From NCBI GenBank assembly GCA_019112965.1, contig DXIH01000070.1, positions 1 through 64,000 of the forward strand: DNA of 64,000 nucleotides, read 5' to 3'. Position 1 is the first letter of the stretch, and each line of letters opens with the position of its first letter. Of the stretch, positions 56,457 to 64,000 are shown piece after piece. A program made the translations under genes and the position numbers. The DNA comes from Candidatus Sphingomonas excrementigallinarum (GTDB lineage: Bacteria > Pseudomonadota > Alphaproteobacteria > Sphingomonadales > Sphingomonadaceae). The notes beneath the pieces were generated by a model. It worked only from the letters and a program-made list of their open reading frames with translations, was not told where the DNA came from and ran no database searches.

Positions 56457-57079
56457 GCCGCCACCGACCGTTCTGCCTCGCAAGGCACCACGATGCCCTT
56501 CGCGCGAGCGATGGGGTCGCAGAACTCCAGCACCGCGCTGACGCGGTCGAGACGGGCGATGTTGGTGCGCTTGATCTGGCCGGTGGCGATCGCGATCTCG
56601 TCGTCGAACAGCATGCCGCGCACGAGCATGTGGTGATGCTCCTGGTAGGCCTCGTTCATCGGCGGCTTGCCATCCATCGGCTCGAAAGTGATGGCTGGCG
56701 GGACCAGGATCACGGCGTCGAAGTGCTTGGCGGTGAGCGCCATCGCCTTCTCGACGTAGGTGACAGCCGTTTCGCGCGACAGCGGAGTGCCGGCGCTCGC
56801 GGTGGCGTCGGCCAGCAGATAGGCCGCGGCGTCGAGGGGCGTGCGGTCGGACACGAAGCCCGCCGGGTTCGCCTCAAAGCCTTCGATCATCGTCTCCAGC
56901 TGCTCGACCTGCATGGAGATGCCGGTGTCGAGGCGGTTGTGGTGCGCCATGTCGAACGAGTGGCGGGCAGCGACCGCGCTCGCGCTGCTCGAAAGCAGCG
57001 GGAGCTGGTAGATGCGCGCGATCGTGCGGGCGAGGGTGGTCTTGCCGGTGCGGTGTGCGCCGCAGAAACCGATGCGCAT
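56453..57079 (-). CDS. NadR-like P-loop kinase/ATPase (AAA_28 type)
   Basis: A 208-residue P-loop protein: FCGAHRTGKTTLART is the Walker A at the N-terminus, and FVSDRTPLDAAAYLL plus FDAVILVPPAI follow as in NadR/AAA_28 kinases. A nucleotide or nucleoside substrate is likely. AGGAGA stands before ATG 57,079. Confidence 0.76.
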   Translation of the reverse strand: MRIGFCGAHRTGKTTLARTIARIYQLPLLSSSASAVAARHSFDMAHHNRLDTGISMQVEQLETMIEGFEANPAGFVSDRTPLDAAAYLLADATASAGTPLSRETAVTYVEKAMALTAKHFDAVILVPPAITFEPMDGKPPMNEAYQEHHHMLVRGMLFDDEIAIATGQIKRTNIARLDRVSAVLEFCDPIARAKGIVVPCEAERSVAA

Positions 57080-57092
57080 GGTGTTCTCCTGT

Positions 57093-57130
57093 GCGTGTGT
57101 GTCAGTGACTATGCAGTCACGACGAAGGAA
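57093..57130 (-). promoter_or_regulatory. Class I phage promoter
   Basis: In transcript sense TTCCTT, 18 nt ending TGCATAGTC, ACTGAC, ACACACGC. Confidence 0.6.
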
Positions 57131-57776
57131 GCGAGAGGATAAGACGGGTCCACGTCTCCAGCTCGACGACGCCAGCGACCGAGTCGGTGAACAGTCCGTC
57201 CGCACTGACGAAGCGGGCGTTCTCGATCACGTCCTCGAACTTGGCCGGGTCGATGTTCGGGAGCGCCGACACGTCGATCTGGGCGACGAGCCCGATATGC
57301 ACGCGATCGACGGGCGTATCGTCGGCGCTGATGATGTGCGTCCACTTCACGAGCTTGCTGCGGAGGTCGGGCATGGTGCCCGTGAAGCTGATGCCCAGCT
57401 CCTCCTCCAGCTCGCGGATGCAGGCGTTCTCCATCGTCTTGCGCAGGTCGATGATGCCGTCGCCGGTGTAGTGGGCGTCGGTGCCATCGACGTGACCGCC
57501 GAAGCCGATCGCGACCTTGCTGTGCAGGCGAGCATCACCGCCACCAGCGCCACGCTCGTATGCGAGCACCTCGTCACCGCGGCGGATGACGATGTAGGGG
57601 ATGGGTTGCACGAAGTCGGGCGACTCCTCCAGCACCGGGCGCGGGGCGATCCAGACCTGGCCCTCGTCGAGCGTGTGGTCGATCGACCACTCATGGTCCA
57701 AGATGCCGAAGCCCAGCTTGCCCTCGGTTTCGAGCGACGCGCGACGGATCGCGACAATGTGTGCGAGCTTGGACAT
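57117..57776 (-). CDS. Nudix-family hydrolase
   Basis: A 219-residue protein with a Nudix-type segment GFGGHVDGTDAH and ACIRELEEELGI (RELxEEL core). An insertion of about 16 residues separates the glycine and REL parts. It could clean up nucleotides or trim NAD or caps. ATG 57,776 overlaps the ThyX stop. Confidence 0.78.
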   Translation of the reverse strand: MSKLAHIVAIRRASLETEGKLGFGILDHEWSIDHTLDEGQVWIAPRPVLEESPDFVQPIPYIVIRRGDEVLAYERGAGGGDARLHSKVAIGFGGHVDGTDAHYTGDGIIDLRKTMENACIRELEEELGISFTGTMPDLRSKLVKWTHIISADDTPVDRVHIGLVAQIDVSALPNIDPAKFEDVIENARFVSADGLFTDSVAGVVELETWTRLILSLPSS

Positions 57777-58672
57777 CAGAAGCGTCCGAACTCGGCTTCG
57801 AGCACCGCCAGGCCGTCGTTGCCAAGCGACGAGACGAAGTCCGCGAAGAACTGCGGGGCGTGGCTGCGCGATTTGGCGAGCAGCTGCGGCATCAGGCGGC
57901 GGATCTCCAGGTCGGCGGGCTCGGCGCCGCGCAGGGTCAGAAGGTGGCGCAGCGAGCGCAGGTTGGTGGTGAACACGAGGCGCGTCTCGGCCGCATTGGG
58001 CAGCAGGGATCGCGCGGCTTCGTTGGCGCGCTTCTTGACCGACACGATCGCGTCCTCGGACGCACCGGCCGCCTGCATGGCGCGCAGCCGCTCGACGAAC
58101 TGCGTCTGGAGGTTCTGGTATTCGCGCCACGATTGGTGACACGAGCGGCGGAATATGGTCAGCTCGGGGTCGGCTTCGAGCTCCTCGTTCGACATGCCGG
58201 AGACGTGGTTGGCGAGCAGCGGCGGCAGCACGAAGCGAATGTCCTTCGCATCGACGTAGCGCTGGCTCTCCTGGCTGTATGCGGTGCCGACGCGGTGACG
58301 GATCAGCTCGTGGGTAAGCGAACGCGACACGCCGGAGACGAGGAAGACGACGTTTACGTGCTCGTAAATCGAGCCGTGCTGCTGCTCCTTGATGTTCAGA
58401 TGGTAGGCGATCGAGTCGCGGCCCTTCGCGAAGCTGTTGTAGCACTGGCGGCCCGCGAACTCGGCGATGTCGTCGCCGTTGCCACCGAAGTGTGTGTCAC
58501 CCGACTCGAACGTGCGAGCGAGGATGCCGCCGATTGGCGTGTTCGGATTGGATGCTGCGTCTTCGAGGTCGAGCTGGATAACCGCGTCTTCCAGGCCGGA
58601 AATATCGAAAACGGTGCCTGCGAACTTCGAGACCGTGGGCTCGAAGATGATCTTCTCCATCGGGATGGGCAT
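57776..58672 (-). CDS. thyX: Flavin-dependent thymidylate synthase
   Basis: A 298-residue ThyX. The signature RHRVGTAYSQESQRY (residues 125-139) is clear. It makes dTMP from dUMP with FAD and methylene-tetrahydrofolate, next to a dCMP deaminase and NrdAB in the same element. ATG 58,672 with AAAGG upstream. Confidence 0.92.
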   Translation of the reverse strand: MPIPMEKIIFEPTVSKFAGTVFDISGLEDAVIQLDLEDAASNPNTPIGGILARTFESGDTHFGGNGDDIAEFAGRQCYNSFAKGRDSIAYHLNIKEQQHGSIYEHVNVVFLVSGVSRSLTHELIRHRVGTAYSQESQRYVDAKDIRFVLPPLLANHVSGMSNEELEADPELTIFRRSCHQSWREYQNLQTQFVERLRAMQAAGASEDAIVSVKKRANEAARSLLPNAAETRLVFTTNLRSLRHLLTLRGAEPADLEIRRLMPQLLAKSRSHAPQFFADFVSSLGNDGLAVLEAEFGRF

Positions 58673-58713
58673 GTGGGAACTGAACCTTTTTCAGAGCGTT
58701 TAGCGCGACTCGG

Positions 58714-58749
58714 TGTGTGTGTCGGTGCGCATGCAGTTTGTTACCGACT
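58714..58749 (-). promoter_or_regulatory. Class I-like phage promoter
   Basis: In transcript sense TGCATGCGCACCGAC followed by ACACACACCG; the -35 is poor. It precedes thyX. Confidence 0.5.
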
Positions 58750-58829
58750 CGTTGAAATGCACGCAAGCGGTTTTGTGTCGGGTGACACACGCAGGGTGTT
58801 ACTCAACCGACACATAGACCCAGATTAAG

Positions 58830-59810
58830 TCAGAAGGCGTCGGACCAAGCGCCCTTCGTAGCGCCCCGACTATACTCGGTTGCCTGCTGCTCGAAGAAGT
58901 TGGCGTGCTCCACGCCCGCCTGGAGACCGTCGACCCACGGGATCGGGTTGCGCCGGATGCCATAGATGCCCGGCAGGCCGAGCTGACCCATGCGGATGTC
59001 GGCGATGTAGCGGACGTATGCCTTGAACTCCTCGCGGGTCGCGCCGGGCATGTCACCGTCCTTGTGGACGAGGTCGATGAAGGCGTCTTCCATGCCGACC
59101 GCCTCCTGCACCATGACGTTGACGCCGCGGTTGTGCTCCTCGCGGTCGATGTGCGCAGCGTTCTCGCGCATCCACTGGTGATAGAGCCAGGCGATGCCCT
59201 CGCAATGCAGGCTCTCGTCGCGCACCGACCAGCTGACGATCTGACCCATGCCCTTCATCAGGTTGTTGCGCGGCAGGTTGAGCAGCATGGCGAACGACGC
59301 GAACAGCATCAGGCCCTCGCCGCAGCTCGACACCCCGGCCAGGCTCATCGCGACCTCCTCGGGGTTCGTCGGGTTGAAGCTGTGCAGGAAGTCGTGCTTG
59401 GCCTTCATCTCCTCGTATTCGAGGAAGGACATATATTCGTCGTCGGGCAGGCCGAGCGTTTCGAGCAGGCTCGAATAGGCGTCAATGTGAACCGTCTCCA
59501 TGTTGGAGAAGGCGGTCAGCATCATGTTGACCTCGGTGGGCGCGAAGATCTTCTGATAGACCGCATGGTAGTTGTGCTGGACGTCGATGTCGGCCTGGGT
59601 GAAGTTCTTGAAGATGCCACCGCAGACGCCGCGCATGCGGGGGTCGAGCGACTTCCAATCGCGCACGTCGGGGTCCATACGAACCTCGGACTGCAACCAG
59701 TGCAGCTGCTGCTGGCGCTTCCAGAAGTTGTAGGCTTGGGGGTAGCGCATCGGCTTGTATGCGCCCGACGCCGTAGTCAGACCGCAGGCGGGGAGGTTCA
59801 GCTGGGTCAT
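58830..59810 (-). CDS. nrdB: Ribonucleotide reductase small subunit, class Ia (NrdB)
   Basis: A 326-residue R2 protein. Iron ligands and radical Tyr are in NMETVHIDAY (Glu105, His108, Tyr112); later ligands lie in CGEGLMLF and VRDESLHCEG. It supplies the radical to NrdA. It is separated from nrdA by four small genes, and TGATG coupling links it to the Acb2-like gene. Confidence 0.93.
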   Translation of the reverse strand: MTQLNLPACGLTTASGAYKPMRYPQAYNFWKRQQQLHWLQSEVRMDPDVRDWKSLDPRMRGVCGGIFKNFTQADIDVQHNYHAVYQKIFAPTEVNMMLTAFSNMETVHIDAYSSLLETLGLPDDEYMSFLEYEEMKAKHDFLHSFNPTNPEEVAMSLAGVSSCGEGLMLFASFAMLLNLPRNNLMKGMGQIVSWSVRDESLHCEGIAWLYHQWMRENAAHIDREEHNRGVNVMVQEAVGMEDAFIDLVHKDGDMPGATREEFKAYVRYIADIRMGQLGLPGIYGIRRNPIPWVDGLQAGVEHANFFEQQATEYSRGATKGAWSDAF

Positions 59811-60106
59811 CAGAAGGCCTTCGTGCGGAGGATCGAGCGGTCCAGGGTCATCATGCCCTGCTGGAGCTGCGTCTTGGCGATCGCTGCCCACCGGCCGTCG
59901 ATGATGAACGGCGCCCGCTCGCCCGGCGCAGGCTTGTATTCGAGGCGGCGGAACAGGTCGGCGAAGTCCTCGCGCATCTGCTCGACCTCGGCGTAGAAGC
60001 CTGCCTCGACATCGTTCAGACCGGCGGCGCGGGTGACGAAGTCGTTGTCGGACGCGCGGGTGGGGCTCGCCGCGGGGCGCGCGGCGGCGAAAGTCTCGTA
60101 GCTCAT
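59810..60106 (-). CDS. Acb2/Tad1-hairpin-domain-like protein (candidate anti-CBASS)
   Basis: A 98-residue helical protein. The C-terminal segment RWAAIAKTQLQQGMMTLDRS matches the RW-x-A-I-x-x-T-x-L-Q-x-G-x-M-x-L-x-R pattern I recall for Acb2/Tad1 hairpin proteins, and the N-terminal part is a single long helix as in that family. Known members sequester cyclic oligonucleotides and block CBASS or Thoeris. Assignment is from memory of the pattern. Confidence 0.6.
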   Translation of the reverse strand: MSYETFAAARPAASPTRASDNDFVTRAAGLNDVEAGFYAEVEQMREDFADLFRRLEYKPAPGERAPFIIDGRWAAIAKTQLQQGMMTLDRSILRTKAF

Positions 60107-60113
60107 GTCGTTC

Positions 60114-60761
60114 CTAGTTGATGGTCGCGGGGCGGATCGGGGCCGCGTCGCGAGGGTGGATGTATCGGATGGTCGCCGGTGCGCCGCGATTGGCGAAGTC
60201 CCAGACGAACCAGCTGTAGTTGTGCCGGGGCGAGCCCTTGGAGCCCTCGATCCAGCGGGGACGCTTGGTCACCACGATCTTGGAAGCGAACGCCGGGTTG
60301 CCCTCGAACAGGTCGTTGCGGCCGGTCGCGGCGCAGTCGTATTCGTTCCGCAGGAACATCGCGACCATGCCATCCACCGGCTCCATCAGCCCCAGCGCGC
60401 GGCGGATAAAAGCCTCTGCCAGGTCGCCATAGGGCGGGTTGGTGATGATGGCATTGACCCGCCGCGGGGTGACGGTCGCGCGGAGGAAGTCGATGCCGCC
60501 GCGGCCATAGCCACGGTGGTGAAGGTCGGTGCTGTAGACTTGGGCGCCGGTGACGCTGTCCGTGCCGGTGAGCTGGAGCAGGCGCTTGCTGATATGGCCC
60601 TCGCCACACGCAGGCTCCCAGATCACGCGGCCGGACAGGTCGACGAAGTGAGCGAGGCAGTCCACGTTCTCGGGCGGCGTGGGGTAGAAGTCACCCTCGC
60701 GCCGCTCGTAGACCACCTGGCCCAGCATCGCGCCGTCGCGCTGTGGTGCCTCGCTCAACAT
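60114..60761 (-). CDS. N6-adenine-type DNA methyltransferase
   Basis: A 215-residue SAM-dependent methyltransferase: EPACGEGHISKRL is the SAM-binding motif and ITNPPYGDLAEAF the catalytic NPPY. No target-recognition domain is evident, so it may be a small phage Dam-like or orphan enzyme. TGATG overlap upstream. Confidence 0.82.
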   Translation of the reverse strand: MLSEAPQRDGAMLGQVVYERREGDFYPTPPENVDCLAHFVDLSGRVIWEPACGEGHISKRLLQLTGTDSVTGAQVYSTDLHHRGYGRGGIDFLRATVTPRRVNAIITNPPYGDLAEAFIRRALGLMEPVDGMVAMFLRNEYDCAATGRNDLFEGNPAFASKIVVTKRPRWIEGSKGSPRHNYSWFVWDFANRGAPATIRYIHPRDAAPIRPATIN

Positions 60762-61018
60762 CAATTCAGGCTGGCGTTAAACGCGGCAACGATCGCGTTG
60801 GGGACCGCCTTGTCGGCATAGACCACGTTCTCGTTGCGCTTGAAGCCGCGACCGCCGCGACCGGGCGCGGTGACGTGAGGATTGCTGATCTCGCCCTTGG
60901 CGTCCTTGATGTCGAAGCTGTTGCGCGTGACCTCGTGGACGCGCCACGGGCCGACGCCCGGCAGCTCGACGCGGCCGATCGGAGCGACGGTCAGCACGGT
61001 GACGGGACGATCAGCCAT
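60761..61018 (-). CDS. Hypothetical protein (85 aa)
   Basis: MADRPVTVLTVAPIGRVELP opens a small beta-rich protein with a glycine/arginine loop (APGRGGRGFKRNENV). It overlaps the gene upstream by 8 nt. Unknown. Confidence 0.6.
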   Translation of the reverse strand: MADRPVTVLTVAPIGRVELPGVGPWRVHEVTRNSFDIKDAKGEISNPHVTAPGRGGRGFKRNENVVYADKAVPNAIVAAFNASLN

Positions 61019-61220
61019 CCACCTGCTCCTCGGCTTCCGGCGCCGGGACGCCGGTGCCCGTCATGTCGTCGATCTTCATGACGTCGAGTAGGGCACGCGC
61101 CGCGGCACGGATGTGGCGAGCTCGCGCTCCCTGCGGGGTGGGCGGGGTGCTGTTGCCATACAGCATCTTCGCTTCCGACAGCACCTCGGTGCTGACGAGC
61201 ACGGCATGATCCTTGTTCAT
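61011..61220 (-). CDS. Hypothetical protein (69 aa)
   Basis: MNKDHAVLVSTEVLSEAKML starts a helical protein ending EAEEQVDG. ATG 61,220 after GAGAGAAG and a class I promoter. Unknown. Confidence 0.58.
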   Translation of the reverse strand: MNKDHAVLVSTEVLSEAKMLYGNSTPPTPQGARARHIRAAARALLDVMKIDDMTGTGVPAPEAEEQVDG

Positions 61221-61237
61221 TCTTCTCTCTCGGGTTG

Positions 61238-61274
61238 GTGCGTGTGTGTTACGACACACACGCACTCGGGTCAA
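61238..61274 (-). promoter_or_regulatory. Class I promoter inside a perfect palindrome
   Basis: In transcript sense TTGACC, 17 nt, TAACAC, ACACGC. Bases 61,238-61,265 form a perfect palindrome GTGCGTGTGTGT-TACG-ACACACACGCAC. Confidence 0.6.
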
Positions 61275-61278
61275 CGAA

Positions 61279-63300
61279 TTACTGGCAGGCGGCGCACTCG
61301 GGTTCGTCCACATACATCGGGCCGGGCGCTGCGGTCTCCAGCTGCGGGGTCGGCATCTCGCCAGCGAGATTGTCGACCGCCATCGCCTTCGAGATCGAGC
61401 GCGAGCGCAGGTAGTAGAGGCTCTTGAGGCCGAGCTCCCACGCCAGCTTGTGCAGGTCCGACAGATCCTTCTTGTGGACGTTCGCCGGCAGGAAGACGTT
61501 CACCGACATCGCCTGGCAGACGAACTTCACGATCGCCGCGTGGTGCTTGATGACCCAGCGCTGGTCGATCTCGAAGGCGGTCTTGAAGGTGGCCTTCTCG
61601 AGCCGCGACAGGAACGGCAGGTGCTGCACCGACCCATCATTGATGGTGATCGAGTGCCAGACATCCTCCAGCCACTGATCCTTGCTCTCGGCCGCCAGCG
61701 GGGCGAACGCGGGCTGCTCGCGCAGCAGCAGCTGCATGTCGGGCGTCGCTTTGTTCACGGTCGCTTCCAGCTCGTCGAAGCGGCGCCGCAGCAGCGCGTC
61801 GAGGTGCGGGTTTCGGACGTTGAAGCTGCCCGACAGCGTCTTCTGGGTGAAGCTGTTCGCCGGGGTCGGCTCCAGGCACGGGCTGGCACCGCCGGCCACG
61901 ATGCTGATCGACGCGGTCGGCGCGATCGAGAAGACGTGGGTGAGGCGCTTGGCCTTGATGCTCGGGTCGATCGCCCGCGCGTCAGCGCTGTCCGGGCACT
62001 CGCCGCGCTCGGCAACCAGCACGTCCTGGCCCTTGTCCGCCGTGGTGGCGAGCCATCCCCACATGCGCGCCAGCATGTTGGTGGCCTGGATGCTCTCGAA
62101 CGGCATGCCCATCGCTTGCAGCGTCGAGTGGAAGCCCATCATGCCCAGGCCGACCGAGCGCTCGCGGATCGCCGAGTAGCGGGCGCGCTCGAAGCCCTTC
62201 ATGCCATCGGTGCGGTCGATGAACTGCTGGATCGTGTTGTCCAGGAAGCGCATCACGTCGAAGATGAGCTCCTCGTCGCCGAACCATTCCTTGCCGGTGT
62301 CCATGACCAGGCTCGACAGGCAGCACACCGCGGTGCGCCAGTTGCCCAGGTGGTCGGCGCCGGTGGGCAGCGTGATCTCGGAACAGAGGTTCGACTGAAC
62401 GACTTCCAGGCCGAGCGCCTTGTGGATCTCCGGCTGGTGCTCCTTCACGCGGTCGATGAAGATGATGTAGGGCTCGCCCAGCTCCAGGCGCGCGGTGATG
62501 ATCTTGATGTAGAGCTCGCGGGCATCCACGGTGTCGGTGACCGAGCCGTCCTTCGGCGAGATCAGATCCCAGCGACGCTCGGCCGGATCATCCTTGAACA
62601 CCATCTCCATGAAGGCGTCGGGCACGAGGATGCCGTGGTGGATGTTGTGCGCCTTGCGACGCGGGTCGCCGCCCTGGTGACGACGGATGTCGACGAACTC
62701 GACGATCTCGGGGTGACGGACGTGCAGGTAGGTCGCCGCCGAGCCGCGACGCAGCGAGCCCTGGCTGATCGCTTCGGTCTGGGCGTCCTGCCAGCGCAGG
62801 AAGGGGATGATGCCGCTCGTCTTGCCCGTGATCGAGCCGGCGATCGGGTGGTTGATCTCGCGGACGTCCGACCATGCGGTGCCGATGCCGCCGCCCTTGG
62901 CCGCAAGCCAGATGTTCTCGTAGACGGTGTCCGCGATGCTATCCATCGAGTCACCGACGCGGTTGAGGAAGCAGCTGATGGGCAGGCCGCGCTCGGTGCC
63001 CGAGTTGGTCAGCACCGGCGTCGCGGGCATGAACCACAGCTTCGAGATGGCGTCATACATGCGCTGGGCATGCCCGTTCATCACGCCGCGGATCTGCTCG
63101 TCCGAGTTGGCGATCGCCACGCGGGCGAACATGTCCTGGAAGCTCTCGCCCGGCAGGAGATAGCGGTCGCGCAGGGTCGCCTTGCCGAAGTCGGTCAGGC
63201 GGGCGTCGCGCGCGTCGTCGATGGTAATGGTCAGCGTTTCGCCGCTGGGTAGGGTGTGGTGGTAGAGGCGCGTCGTTGCGCCGGCCGCATCAGCGGTCAT
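61279..63300 (-). CDS. nrdA: Ribonucleotide reductase large subunit, class Ia (NrdA)
   Basis: A 673-residue R1 protein. PISCFLN (Cys110) and NLCSEI (Asn304, Cys306, Glu308) hold the active site; VCCLSS gives the partner Cys; the C-terminal shuttle is ECAACQ. It is shorter than E. coli NrdA at the N-terminus and shows no ATP-cone, so dATP feedback may be lost. ATG 63,300 behind GAGGAG. Confidence 0.94.
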   Translation of the reverse strand: MTADAAGATTRLYHHTLPSGETLTITIDDARDARLTDFGKATLRDRYLLPGESFQDMFARVAIANSDEQIRGVMNGHAQRMYDAISKLWFMPATPVLTNSGTERGLPISCFLNRVGDSMDSIADTVYENIWLAAKGGGIGTAWSDVREINHPIAGSITGKTSGIIPFLRWQDAQTEAISQGSLRRGSAATYLHVRHPEIVEFVDIRRHQGGDPRRKAHNIHHGILVPDAFMEMVFKDDPAERRWDLISPKDGSVTDTVDARELYIKIITARLELGEPYIIFIDRVKEHQPEIHKALGLEVVQSNLCSEITLPTGADHLGNWRTAVCCLSSLVMDTGKEWFGDEELIFDVMRFLDNTIQQFIDRTDGMKGFERARYSAIRERSVGLGMMGFHSTLQAMGMPFESIQATNMLARMWGWLATTADKGQDVLVAERGECPDSADARAIDPSIKAKRLTHVFSIAPTASISIVAGGASPCLEPTPANSFTQKTLSGSFNVRNPHLDALLRRRFDELEATVNKATPDMQLLLREQPAFAPLAAESKDQWLEDVWHSITINDGSVQHLPFLSRLEKATFKTAFEIDQRWVIKHHAAIVKFVCQAMSVNVFLPANVHKKDLSDLHKLAWELGLKSLYYLRSRSISKAMAVDNLAGEMPTPQLETAAPGPMYVDEPECAACQ

Positions 63301-63347
63301 CCGTCTATTCTCCTCGGGTCAATTCGGGTTGGGGATTGTATCAGGGT

Positions 63348-63383
63348 TGTGTGTGTCAGTCACCATGCACTGTCACGAAATGA
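63348..63383 (-). promoter_or_regulatory. Class I phage promoter
   Basis: In transcript sense TCATTT, 17 nt ending TGCATGGTG, ACTGAC, ACACACAA, upstream of nrdA. It overlaps the RuvC-like gene's 3' end. Confidence 0.62.
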
Positions 63384-63981
63384 GAGCGTGCATCATCCCC
63401 GCGAGCTGTCGGAACTGTTCGCTCTGGATCGCCGCGGCGACGCCGGAGATGGCATCGGCCTGGTGCTCCATGCCCTTGGTCATGTAGCCGCCATTGAGCT
63501 CGATCATGAACTCGTTCGTCTGGGAGCCAGTCTTCCATTCCACCGGGCTGTCGGTCGCCTGGGTCAGCGCGAGCGCCCAGCGCATGATGTCCTCCTTGTC
63601 GGCCGTCTTCGAGCCAACGGACGCCATCTTCACCTCTCCGGGGCTGACCTCGATCAGCGGGATGGTGAGGGATGCGAGGATGCCGATCGCGATGCCGAAC
63701 GCTTTCGCTGCGCTCGCGCTCTGACCCCCTGACGGTATTTCAGCAGCACCGACCTTGATGCTGTGACGCGCGATAACCTCGCGTATCGTGACCGCGTGCA
63801 AGCGTGCGCGCGTCATGTCGTCGCTCGACCGACGCACCTGCTTGACCTTGCTTTTCGCGGTGATGATCGTGTCCATCTCGATGACACGGATGATCTTGCG
63901 GGTGACGGTGTCGACTTCACACACGGCATATCCGGTGTGCGTGAGGCTCGGGTCGATGCCGAGCATGGTGATCGTGGTCAA
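63373..63981 (-). CDS. RuvC-like Holliday junction resolvase
   Basis: A 202-residue RNase-H-fold nuclease: MLGIDPSLTHTGYAV with Asp10, GAAEIPSGGQSASA with the Glu, and MEHQADAISGVAAA with His/Asp. It would cut branched DNA in replication or packaging. TTG 63,981 behind GAGGA, overlapping an upstream stop; ATG 63,966 is an alternative. Confidence 0.82.
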   Translation of the reverse strand: MTTITMLGIDPSLTHTGYAVCEVDTVTRKIIRVIEMDTIITAKSKVKQVRRSSDDMTRARLHAVTIREVIARHSIKVGAAEIPSGGQSASAAKAFGIAIGILASLTIPLIEVSPGEVKMASVGSKTADKEDIMRWALALTQATDSPVEWKTGSQTNEFMIELNGGYMTKGMEHQADAISGVAAAIQSEQFRQLAGMMHALIS

Positions 63982-64000
63982 AGCAATAGATCCTCATTGA
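63978..64000 (-). CDS. 3' end of an upstream gene (partial)
   Basis: The last codons read NEDLLL and stop at TGA, overlapping the RuvC-like TTG by 4 nt as in other couplings here. Nothing more can be said. Confidence 0.35.

Noticed and set aside
58830..60106. NrdB (ending SDAF) and the Acb2-like protein (ending TKAF) as C-terminal tag carriers
   Set aside because: They end in Phe but lack the P-L-W-G core; NrdB's tail is expected to bind NrdA.
61213..63252. A 679-codon plus-strand open frame
   Set aside because: It is antisense to nrdA, whose motifs are unmistakable.

Overview
The window joins two very different pieces of DNA. Bases 1 to about 17,940 are chromosome of a GC-rich alphaproteobacterium, most likely a sphingomonad. 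This rests on a Wza/Wzc/GumD/Wzy-type exopolysaccharide locus, a BTLCP-type transglutaminase-like peptidase and a SleB-type hydrolase; no 16S or ribosomal marker is present, so genus is inference. Bases about 17,990 to 64,000 are the left part of a large phage-derived element whose right end lies beyond the window. The junction is a 3' tRNA-Glu(CTC) fragment at 17,941-17,992 that looks like the attachment-site footprint of an integration event.

Chromosomal part: a family 2 glycosyltransferase running off the left edge, secreted proteins of unknown role, a GumD/WcaJ-type priming glycosyl-phosphotransferase, a SleB hydrolase, a polysaccharide-deacetylase-like protein and an O-antigen ligase/Wzy-like membrane protein on the plus strand. 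On the minus strand lie a BY-kinase/Wzc co-polymerase, an outer-membrane beta-barrel, a Wza-type export protein and a family 4 glycosyltransferase. A membrane acyltransferase and a serine-acetyltransferase-like hexapeptide protein close the locus. Together they would prime, polymerise, modify and export a surface polysaccharide.

Phage part: genes at 18.3-28.0 kb run rightward (RtcB, ATP-dependent DNA ligase, YspA/SLOG, a second BTLCP peptidase, dCMP deaminase, four small lipoproteins, an A1S_2505-type protein, an HslV-like Ntn hydrolase, unknowns). Genes at 28.6-64.0 kb run leftward: about 80 mostly tiny genes, commonly chained by ATGA, TGATG or GTGA overlaps. They include a mini BRCT protein, three related AP2/HNH-like proteins, a PAPS-reductase-like PP-loop protein, DnaQ-like exonuclease, NadR-like P-loop kinase, Nudix, ThyX, class Ia NrdB and NrdA, an N6-adenine methyltransferase, an Acb2/Tad1-hairpin-like candidate and a RuvC-like resolvase. 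Synthesis of dNTPs, DNA repair and possible host-defence evasion are thus covered; no structural, packaging, integrase or polymerase gene is in view.

The phage part has its own regulatory grammar. Class I promoters have a TTGCNC-like -35, 17-18 nt, an AATGAC/ACTGAC/AATAAC -10 and then an ACACAC tract. Class II promoters carry a conserved CCCACCCGCATCCACC block. Eleven leader hairpins share a GCGG loop closed by an A-U pair, with stems that change by compensation. Several intrinsic terminators punctuate the leftward units.

The most unusual observation is a short C-terminal peptide of the form (N/H)-P-L-W-G-x-F that ends at least nine otherwise different small phage proteins. Other oddities are non-coding islands packed with CCATGG, a 290-residue protein with no proline or tryptophan, and an in-frame amber codon splitting one acidic protein.
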